DNA of 5,306 nucleotides from Limnohabitans sp. (GTDB taxonomy: Bacteria > Pseudomonadota > Gammaproteobacteria > Burkholderiales > Burkholderiaceae_C), in NCBI GenBank assembly GCA_015657605.1, contig JACDQO010000507.1, positions 1-5,306 of the forward strand, given 5' to 3'. Shown in pieces: positions 1-5,306 of this stretch. Every line of letters begins with the position of its first letter. The stretch's first letter is position 1. Both the position numbers and the translations under genes were made by a program. The notes under the pieces are model-generated. The model was given only the letters and a program-made list of their open reading frames with translations. It was not told where the DNA came from and ran no database searches.

Positions 1-1
1 C

Positions 2-253
2 CTGAACAAGGGGCAGGCCAGCCGCGCCGCGCAGGCGCTGGTCGATCAGGGGCTGGTGCTCAAAGCCGACCACCCCGGTGATGGCCGCGGCGTGGTGCTG
101 ACGCTGACGCCTGCGGGGCGCGGAGTGTTTGAGCGCGCCATGACCATGATCCACCAACGCAATCAAGAGATTTTTGGTTGTCTGACCAACAAGGAGCAGA
201 CCACGCTCAGCGGCCTGTTTGACAGGCTGATTGCTCATGCCAAGCCCCGCTGA
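2..253 (+). CDS. MarR-family transcriptional regulator, C-terminal part (5' truncated by window edge)
   Basis: The frame is open from the left edge and ends in TGA at 251-253, giving the last 83 residues of a protein that would normally be about 140-160 long. The visible part starts in the winged helix-turn-helix: LNKGQASRAAQALVDQGLV matches the recognition-helix region of MarR proteins. It is followed by the beta-wing (DHPGDGRGVVLTLTPAGR, with the typical acidic/Gly-Arg turn) and then the long C-terminal dimerisation helices (from FERAM to LIAHA). MarR proteins usually bind DNA as dimers and lose affinity when a small, often phenolic, ligand binds. The hydroxylase gene starts only 23 bases downstream on the same strand, so co-transcription and local control of that gene are likely but inferred. 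The N-terminus and ligand pocket lie outside the window, so the ligand cannot be predicted. Confidence 0.9.
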   Translation: MNKGQASRAAQALVDQGLVLKADHPGDGRGVVLTLTPAGRGVFERAMTMIHQRNQEIFGCLTNKEQTTLSGLFDRLIAHAKPR

Positions 254-276
254 TCCTCAAATCACATCACCAAACC

Positions 277-1989
277 ATGCACACCCCCCAGCACCGAACC
301 CCGCCCTTCGCTCTACTACCAGTACGAGGTTTTCAAACCTTGGCTGGCCTCGGCACACCCAAAGCAAGACCGGAAAAAAGTCCTGATCGTCGGCGCAGGC
401 CCTGCCGGCATGGTCACGGCACTGGAGTTGGCGCGCCATGGCGTGCCCAGCCGTGGTGCTGTCGGCCGAGTTGCAGTTCTCGCAAGGCAGCCGGGCTATT
501 TGCTTCACGCGCCGTTCGATGGAAATCCTGCAGCAAGTGGGCGTGGCCGACCGCATGACCGCAGGCGGCCTGCCCTGGCGCTTTGGCAATTCGTTCTACC
601 GGGGCCAGCGCGTGTTCCGCATGGAAGCGCCGCACGACGACGATGACCGGTTCTTTCCGATCATCAACGTGCAGCAGCAGTTTCTAGAGGAGTACTTGTA
701 CGACGCCTGCCAAGCCCAGCCGCTGATCGATTTCCGCTGGGGCAACAAGCTCACCCAGCTTGAGCAGAAAGACGGCCATGCGCTGCTGGAGTCGATAACC
801 CCCGAAGGCCCCCTATGCGCTAGAGAGCGACTGGGTGGTGGCCGCTGATGGAGGCCGTTCGGGCATCCGCAGCGCCATGAACCTGCAGATGGAAGGCGCG
901 TCTTACGAAGGTGTTTTCGTGATCGCCGACATCCAAATCGATTTACCCTTTCCCACCGAGCGCCTGGCCTTTTTTGACCCCGATTGGAACCCCGGCAACA
1001 CCATCTTGATGCACCGCGAACCCCATGGCATTTGGCGCGTGGATTACCAGCTGCCGCCTGGCGAAACGCCCGAAGAGGCGCTGCGCCCCGAATCGCTCAA
1101 GGCCCGCATCGACGCGCAGCTGGCCATGATCGGCCACGCGGGCCTGAAGTGGGCGATGGATTGGTCTTCGGTTTACTCGGCCCGCACACTCACGCTGCCC
1201 GACTTTGTACACGGCAGCGTGATCTTCACCGGTGACGCCGCGCACCTGCTGCCCATCTTTGGTGTGCGCGGGGCCAACACGGCTTTTCAAGATGCGCAGT
1301 CGCTGGGCTGGCACCTGGCCTTTGTGGTCAAGGGTCTTGCGGGCCCACAGCTGCTGGCCAACCACAGCACCGAGCGGGTGGGTGCAGCGCGCGAGATCAT
1401 CACCGAGGCGGGCAAAAGCACCCGATTCATGGCACCCCCCAGCCCCGGCTTCCGGTTGCTGCGCGACGCAGTTTTGTCGCTCTCGCTCACCCAAGAATTT
1501 GTGCGGCCGCTTTACCATTGGCGCACCTCACGGCCCCATGAATACACCCACTCCATGCTCAACAGCCGGGACGACGACAACGTCCTGTTCAAGAGCGGCC
1601 CGGCGCACGGTGCGCCACCGCAAAACGTGCGCTTAGGTGACACGGGTGGCGAGGGGGACTTCTTGCTCGACCACCTGGGTGGCGGATTTGAACTGCTGTA
1701 CTTCACCGACACCGACTTGTCTGAAGACCTGCAACAAGTGATCAAGGCCGCGCGTGGGAAAGGCATGCCCCTGAACGTGATCGCGGTCGGTGCGGCCCAG
1801 CCTGTGTCGGGTGCGGACAAGCACTTGCCCGACGCCGACGGTCACCTGCGCGAGCGCTATGGCATTCCTGCCCATGGTGGCGCGTATTTGCTGCGCCCTG
1901 ACCAACACGTTTGTGCACGCTGGCTCGCGCTCGATGCCAAGCGTTTGCAAGCCGCCCTGACCACAGCCTTGCCCACCCGTCAGACCTGA
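277..1989 (+). pseudogene. FAD-dependent aromatic hydroxylase (MhaA-like class A monooxygenase), frame broken by three +1 shifts
   Basis: Homology runs continuously through three frames: ATG 277 to about 289, about 290-451, about 452-813, then to TGA 1987-1989. Each switch is explained by one extra C: in the six-C run 284-289, at CC 451-452, and in the five-C run 809-813. Removing these gives 569 residues, the normal size for the family. The repaired protein has the Rossmann motif GAGPAG (about residues 39-44, after KKVLIV), the DG motif VVAADGGRS (about 186-193), and the GD flavin motif TGDAAHLLPIFGVRGAN (GD at about 318-319). Its C-terminal domain, from about residue 440, resembles the thioredoxin-like tail of phenol-hydroxylase-type enzymes. 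Such proteins use NAD(P)H and O2 to hydroxylate a phenolic ring in the cytosol. The downstream DUF2783 gene and upstream MarR gene suggest a 3-hydroxyphenylacetate 6-hydroxylase making homogentisate; the substrate is inferred. As written, translation from 277 ends at 556-558 after 93 residues. This is either a pseudogene or a sequencing artefact. Confidence 0.88.
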
Positions 1990-2020
1990 AGGTGCCGACC
2001 TACCTCATCAAGACAACACC

Positions 2021-2208
2021 ATGACCGACAAAACACTCACCATCGGCGGCTTGAGACCGTCTACGACGCCCTGGCCACCGCCATTGACCAAGCCGGCGCA
2101 GACAAGGCCCAGTTGTTTCTCGTCAAACTCGCGCTGCTCAATGCCAAGGCCTTGGCCGACGAGAACCTGTTTCAACAGCAAATCAAGGTTGCGCTGCAAG
2201 ACCTCTGA
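2021..2208 (+). pseudogene. DUF2783 small protein, possible MhaB-like coupling subunit, frame broken near the 5' end
   Basis: The start ATG 2021 gives MTDKTLTIGG. At about 2051-2053 the frame must change to continue as ETVYDALATAIDQAG, then FLVKLALLNAKALADENLF, ending QDL with TGA at 2206-2208. The -1 shift is explained by one missing base before GAG 2053 (for example TTG-A read where TTN-GAG was expected). The downstream frame has no ATG, GTG or TTG start between the hydroxylase stop (1987) and 2053, so an alternative start does not rescue it. The repaired protein has about 62 residues. Its pattern (aromatic/acidic N-terminal helix, AIDQAG..K..LFLVKLAL core, C-terminal helix) fits DUF2783, whose members are small proteins encoded beside FAD monooxygenases. 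Pseudomonas putida MhaB, a 6.3-kDa coupling protein needed by MhaA, is of the same size and position, so a coupling role is inferred. The gene starts 31 bases after the hydroxylase stop, consistent with one transcript. Confidence 0.72.
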
Positions 2209-2216
2209 GTGCGGCT

Positions 2217-2230
2217 GGGCAGAGCCCTTT
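2217..2230 (+). terminator. weak hairpin after the DUF2783 stop, possible terminator
   Basis: A GGGC (2217-2220), AGA loop and GCCC (2224-2227) stem is followed directly by TTT (2228-2230). It lies 8 bases after the DUF2783 stop and before the convergent carboxyltransferase end, where a terminator would be expected. The stem is only four base pairs and the T tract only three, so it may be fortuitous. Confidence 0.22.
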
Positions 2231-2260
2231 CACCAGGTGCCACCAGGTGTCACCAGGCGT
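2231..2260. repeat. three tandem copies of a 10-bp unit at the 3' end of the carboxyltransferase gene
   Basis: Three adjacent 10-base units read CACCAGGTGC, CACCAGGTGT and CACCAGGCGT; units differ from each other at one or two positions. Each of the first two units contains a short dyad, CACC-A-GGTG. The array spans the stop codon (TCA on the plus strand at 2250-2252) and the last codons of the minus-strand carboxyltransferase and fills most of the 41-base convergent gap. It may be a slippage-generated minisatellite; no function is evident. Confidence 0.8.
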
Positions 2261-4055
2261 CAATGGCCAACGCGCCATCAGCAGGGCGCACCCGCCCTGC
2301 CTCTAGCCCCGCCACCAGCCAGTCGCGCGTATCGGCGGGGTCAATCACCGCATCGATTTCCAGCGTGGCCGCCATGTGGATGGCGCTGCCGTTGTCGTAT
2401 TGCTGCGCCAGCAGTTGCTCAAACAGCGCGTCGCGCTCGGGGCCCTCGGGCAGGGCTTCAAGCTCCTTGCGGTAACCCAGGCGCACCGCACCTTCCAGCC
2501 CCATGCCACCGAACTCGCCCGTGGGCCAGGCCACCGTGCTCAGGGTTTCCTGAAAGCCCCCGCCGGTCATGGCCATCGCGCCCAGGCCATAGCCCTTGCG
2601 CAGCACCACGCTGAGCAGCGGCACCCGCAGGTGCGCGGCCGCCACAAACATGCGCGAGACATGGCGCACCTGCGCCAGCGCTTCAATGTCCGGCCCGACC
2701 ATGAAGCCGGGCGTGTCCACCAGGCTCACGATGGGCAGCCCGTGCGCGTTGCACAGTTGCATGAAACGCGCGGCTTTGTCGGCGGCGTCGGCATCGATCG
2801 CGCCCCCCAAGTGCAGCGGGTTGTTGGCCATGAGGCCCACCGGCCGCCCAGCGATGCGCGCCAGCGCCGTGTGAATACCCACGCCAAAACCCGTGCGCAA
2901 ATGCAACAGACTGCCTTCGTCGGCAACGCCCTGCATGGCGGCGCGTGTGTCGTACACGCGCAAGCGGTTTTCGGGCACCACGTGGCGCAGGGCCTCGGCA
3001 GGCGGTGCTTGCCATTCGGTTTTCGCGCCTTGAAAACACGACAGGTAGTGCCGCGCCGCCGACACGGCATGGACTTCCGTCTCCACCAGCACATCGATCA
3101 CGCCGTTGCGGTGCTGCACGCTGCTGGGGCCAATCTGCTCGGGCTTGAACACGCCCAGGCCCCCGCCTTCGACCATGGCCGGTCCACCCATGCCGATGTT
3201 GCTGCCCTTTGTGGCGATGATCACGTCGCAGCAACCCAGCAAGGCGGCGTTGCCCGCAAAGCAGCGCCCTGCCACCACGCCCACCACAGGCACCTGGCCA
3301 TTGAGCCGTGCAAACGAGGCAAAGGTGGCCAGGTTCAGGCCCGCCACGATGGCCACATCCACATCACCGGGCCTGCCGCCGCCGCCTTCGGCGAACAGCA
3401 CCACGGGCAGCTTGTTTTGCAAAGCCACGCCCAGCATGCGGTCGGTCTTTTGGTGGTTGCGCATGCCCTGCGTGCCCGCCAACACGGTGAAGTCGTAGGC
3501 CATGACCACCACGCGCTGGCCGTTCACGCAACCGATGCCCGTGACCATGCCGTCTGCTGGGGTGTTGCGCATCAAATCGTCGGCGCTGCGGCGGCGGCTT
3601 TGCGCGGCCACAGCCAGTGCGCCGTATTCGACAAAAGAATCGGCATCGCACAGGTCGGCAATGTTTTCGCGGGCGGTTCTCAGCCCCATGGCGTGGCGCT
3701 TGGCCACGGCTTCGGGGCGTGCCGCGTCGTGGGTGAAGGCCAGGCGGGCCTGCAGTTTTTGCAGGTCGGCGCGGTCCTTTGAAAGGGGGGCGGTCGTCGT
3801 GCTGGCGGCAAAGGTCCGATCTTGGGGGGCAGCCTCGGCCAAGGGCATGAGCACACCCAGCATCTCGCCTTCGGCCACGGCCTCACCTGCCTGAAAGTAA
3901 AGCTCGCCTACACGCCCGGCCTGGTTGGCTCGGATTTCGTGTTCCATCTTCATGGCTTCCAGAATCACCAACAAGTCGCCTGCGGCCACGTCTGCACCGG
4001 GGGCTACCAACCATTGAACCAGTTGCGCCTGTAGAGGGGAATGGATGTTTTGCAT
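2250..4055 (-). CDS. biotinyl domain-carboxyltransferase fusion subunit of an acyl-CoA carboxylase
   Basis: This intact 601-residue protein carries two units of a biotin-dependent carboxylase. Residues 1-70 form a biotinyl (BCCP) domain with the EAMKMEHE motif; Lys36 is the expected biotinylation site. After a linker of about 25 residues, about 95-590 form a carboxyltransferase of the acetyl-/propionyl-CoA carboxylase beta type. Its N-terminal half includes AEGGGGRPGD (222-231) and IGMGGPAMVEGGG (287-299); its C-terminal half includes ADKAARFMQLCN (425-436), VDTPGFMVGP (446-455), VVLRKGYGLGAMAM (483-496) and AWPTGEFGGMGLEGAV (509-524). The family moves CO2 from carboxybiotin to an acyl-CoA in the cytosol; the acyl-CoA used here cannot be read from the sequence. 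The start ATG (4053-4055) is the only usable one: upstream in frame there is no start before a stop at 4092-4094, and the protein begins exactly where a biotinyl domain should. No strong Shine-Dalgarno site is seen. No biotin carboxylase lies in the window; convergent and divergent neighbours mean that partner must be encoded elsewhere. Confidence 0.93.
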   Translation of the reverse strand: MQNIHSPLQAQLVQWLVAPGADVAAGDLLVILEAMKMEHEIRANQAGRVGELYFQAGEAVAEGEMLGVLMPLAEAAPQDRTFAASTTTAPLSKDRADLQKLQARLAFTHDAARPEAVAKRHAMGLRTARENIADLCDADSFVEYGALAVAAQSRRRSADDLMRNTPADGMVTGIGCVNGQRVVVMAYDFTVLAGTQGMRNHQKTDRMLGVALQNKLPVVLFAEGGGGRPGDVDVAIVAGLNLATFASFARLNGQVPVVGVVAGRCFAGNAALLGCCDVIIATKGSNIGMGGPAMVEGGGLGVFKPEQIGPSSVQHRNGVIDVLVETEVHAVSAARHYLSCFQGAKTEWQAPPAEALRHVVPENRLRVYDTRAAMQGVADEGSLLHLRTGFGVGIHTALARIAGRPVGLMANNPLHLGGAIDADAADKAARFMQLCNAHGLPIVSLVDTPGFMVGPDIEALAQVRHVSRMFVAAAHLRVPLLSVVLRKGYGLGAMAMTGGGFQETLSTVAWPTGEFGGMGLEGAVRLGYRKELEALPEGPERDALFEQLLAQQYDNGSAIHMAATLEIDAVIDPADTRDWLVAGLEAGRVRPADGALAIDAW

Positions 4056-4143
4056 CTGGCCATTGTGCGACGCTGCGCTGGGGACAGCGGGTCAAGTTCG
4101 GGACAATTTAAACTGGGTTTTTCTCCAACACCAAGACCTGTTC
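4056..4143. promoter_or_regulatory. divergent intergenic region between carboxyltransferase and asparaginase genes
   Basis: This 88-base region separates two genes transcribed away from each other, so it should hold promoters for both. A TAAACT at 4109-4114 could serve as a -10 element for the asparaginase, in an AT-rich patch (ACAATTTAAACT) that stands out from the GC-rich surroundings, but I see no convincing -35 at the correct distance. No clear inverted repeat or strong ribosome binding site was found for either gene. The assignment rests on gene orientation, not on a recognised motif. Confidence 0.4.
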
Positions 4144-5160
4144 ATGAACTTCGAACCCCTGATCGAGCTGACCCGCAACGGCGTGCAGGAATGCGTGCAC
4201 ATGGGCGCCCTGGCCGTGACCGACACCGAGGGCCGCGTGCTGGCGCAAGTGGGCAACCCGCATTGGCTGTGTTTTACTCGATCCACCCTCAAGGCCATGC
4301 AGGCCTTGCCGCTGATCCAGTCCGGCGGCGTGGCGCATTTCGGCTTCACCCCCTCAGAACTCGCCATGATGTGCGCCAGCCACAATGGCGAAGAGATGCA
4401 CGTCGAGCAGGTGTCGTCTATCTTGCGCAAAAGCGGCACCACCACGCGGCAGATGCGCTGCGGCTGCCATGTGCCCTACCGGTTCACTTTTTTTGACCGC
4501 CCCGTGCCCGAAGGTCTGGCCTACGACGAGCGGCACCACAACTGCAGTGGCAAGCACAGCGGGTTTTTGGCGTACTGCGTGCAGCATGGTTTGCCCACCG
4601 ACAGCTACACCGAGGTGGGCCATCCCCTGCAGCAAGGCATTCGCCAAGCCGTCGCGCACCTGGCAGGGTTGACCGAAGAACAACTGGCGCTGGGCATCGA
4701 CGGCTGCTCGGCCCCCAACTACGCCATGCCCTTGTCACGCTTGGCCCGCAGCTATGCCCGGTTGGCCAAGCCTGAGTCGGACGGCCTGTACGGCGAGAGC
4801 CTGCAACAGCTGGGCCAGGCCATGAGCGCGCACCCTGAACTGGTCTCGGGCACCGGGCGCAACGATGCCGATTTCATGCGGGCTGGCCGTGGCGATTGGG
4901 TGACCAAAGTGGGCGCAGACGGCGTGCAGGTGGTGGGCAGCCGCTCCAGGGGCCAAGCGCTGGCCATCAAGATCATGGACGGCAACAAGACCGCGCTGTT
5001 TGCCGCCACCGTCGAAGCTCTGGACCAACTGGGCTGGCTCGACGATGCGCAGCGTCAAGCACTGGCACCCTGGCGTGCGCAGGTGTTGCTGAATGTGGCG
5101 GGTGTGCCCGTGGGCGAGCGGCGCAGCGTGTTCCGGCTGCACAAGAGTCAGGGGGCCTGA
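4144..5160 (+). CDS. asparaginase, Rhizobium etli AnsA-type (class 3, asparaginase II family)
   Basis: The 338-residue protein belongs to the PF06089-type asparaginases, which hydrolyse L-asparagine to aspartate and ammonia and are unrelated in fold to E. coli AnsA/AnsB. They resemble serine beta-lactamases in using an SxxK motif. Here the motif is Ser47-Thr-Leu-Lys50 in FTRSTLKAMQALPL. Residues matching the R. etli enzyme's metal and active-site set are also present: NCSGKH (Cys134, Lys137), DGCSAPN (Asp186, Cys188) and TKVGADGV (Lys255). These lie close to the positions I recall for the rhizobial protein (Ser48, Lys51, Cys135, Lys138, Cys189, Lys263). The open frame extends upstream to 4045, but ATG 4144 was chosen because MNFEPLIELTRNG is the typical N-terminus of the family and the extra 33 residues have no family character. 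No signal peptide is visible, so a cytoplasmic enzyme is expected. It diverges from the carboxyltransferase gene and converges on the YggS gene with a 17-base gap. It appears complete and functional. Confidence 0.93.
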   Translation: MNFEPLIELTRNGVQECVHMGALAVTDTEGRVLAQVGNPHWLCFTRSTLKAMQALPLIQSGGVAHFGFTPSELAMMCASHNGEEMHVEQVSSILRKSGTTTRQMRCGCHVPYRFTFFDRPVPEGLAYDERHHNCSGKHSGFLAYCVQHGLPTDSYTEVGHPLQQGIRQAVAHLAGLTEEQLALGIDGCSAPNYAMPLSRLARSYARLAKPESDGLYGESLQQLGQAMSAHPELVSGTGRNDADFMRAGRGDWVTKVGADGVQVVGSRSRGQALAIKIMDGNKTALFAATVEALDQLGWLDDAQRQALAPWRAQVLLNVAGVPVGERRSVFRLHKSQGA

Positions 5161-5177
5161 AAACCGGACTCGCGCCT

Positions 5178-5306
5178 TCAGCGCTGGCCAAAAATCGCCG
5201 TGCCCACCCGCACCAGGGTGCTGCCCTCGGCAATGGCAGCGGCCATGTCGGCGCTCATGCCCATCGACAAAGTGTCCAGCGGCAGGCCTTGAGTGCGCAA
5301 TTGTCG
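5178..5306 (-). CDS. yggS: YggS/PROSC-family pyridoxal phosphate-binding protein, C-terminal end (5' truncated by window edge)
   Basis: On the minus strand the frame enters from the right edge and ends in TGA (TCA on plus at 5178-5180), giving the last 42 residues. The sequence LDTLSMGMSADMAAAIAEG followed by STLVRVGTAIFGQR is the highly conserved C-terminal signature of YggS/PLPBP. In that family the SMGMS stretch and the R.G.AIFG stretch contribute to the phosphate-binding side of the PLP pocket. The family consists of single-domain alanine racemase-fold proteins of about 230 residues that bind PLP without known catalysis and help keep vitamin B6 and amino acid pools balanced. The PLP lysine lies outside the window. 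The stop is 17 bases from the convergent asparaginase stop; no clear terminator separates them. In many proteobacteria this gene neighbours pilT or proC, which cannot be checked here. Confidence 0.92.
   Translation of the reverse strand, partial: RQLRTQGLPLDTLSMGMSADMAAAIAEGSTLVRVGTAIFGQR

Noticed and set aside
786..802. Possible compensated indel pair in the hydroxylase (LLESITPEG, where LLEVDTPEG might be expected)
   Set aside because: Adding a G after GAG and dropping one A would give the more typical VDTP, but SITP is also acceptable and no net frame change exists, so there is no firm evidence.
277..848. Programmed ribosomal frameshifting in the hydroxylase
   Set aside because: Three separate +1 events in one gene without recognisable slippery heptamers, stimulatory structures or rare-codon stalls are far less likely than indels or read errors.
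1990..2001. AGGT-GCCG-ACCT hairpin after the hydroxylase stop
   Set aside because: The stem has four base pairs with no T tract and lies inside what looks like one transcription unit; likely chance.
2376..3782. Long plus-strand open frame (468 codons) opposite the carboxyltransferase
   Set aside because: It is rich in His, Ala, Gln and Arg with no recognisable domain, as expected for the antisense of a GC-rich gene; the minus strand carries a clear conserved protein.
4045..4143. In-frame upstream extension of the asparaginase from ATG 4045
   Set aside because: It would overlap the 5' end of the divergent carboxyltransferase, and the 33 extra residues have no resemblance to the family N-terminus, which begins at the ATG at 4144.
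5172..5184. GCGC-CTTCA-GCGC hairpin in the asparaginase/YggS convergent gap
   Set aside because: The stem has four base pairs, overlaps the YggS stop and has no T tract on either strand, so it is not supported as a terminator.

Overview
The window is GC-rich, densely coding DNA, most likely from a betaproteobacterium of the Burkholderiales (Comamonadaceae-like). That placement rests on overall base composition, codon choice and the look of the proteins; it is an inference, since no rRNA or other marker gene is present.

Layout, left to right: (1) the 3' end of a MarR-family regulator (+, cut by the left edge). (2) A class A FAD-dependent aromatic hydroxylase (+, 277-1989), whose reading frame is broken three times, each time by one apparent extra C. 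(3) A roughly 62-residue DUF2783 protein (+, 2021-2208), broken by one apparent missing base. (4) A 10-bp tandem repeat and a weak hairpin in the short convergent gap. (5) An intact minus-strand gene (2250-4055) for a biotinyl domain fused to an acyl-CoA carboxyltransferase, with no biotin carboxylase in view. (6) A divergent intergenic region. (7) An intact Rhizobium etli-type (class 3) asparaginase (+, 4144-5160). (8) The 3' end of a YggS-family PLP-binding protein (-, cut by the right edge).

The first three genes look like one co-directional catabolic unit. The hydroxylase plus tiny partner resembles the two-component 3-hydroxyphenylacetate 6-hydroxylase MhaA/MhaB of Pseudomonas putida, which makes homogentisate; the MarR protein would be its local regulator. 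As written, neither enzyme component can be made at full length. Apart from the indels both reconstructed proteins look intact, so the lesions are either sequencing/assembly errors or very recent gene decay. The carboxyltransferase and asparaginase diverge from an 88-bp region and are not obviously linked to the aromatic pathway. I found no RNA genes, insertion sequences, CRISPR arrays or origins, and no clear case for a wholly new system. The points of most interest are the clustered frameshifts and the carboxylase subunit lacking a local biotin carboxylase.
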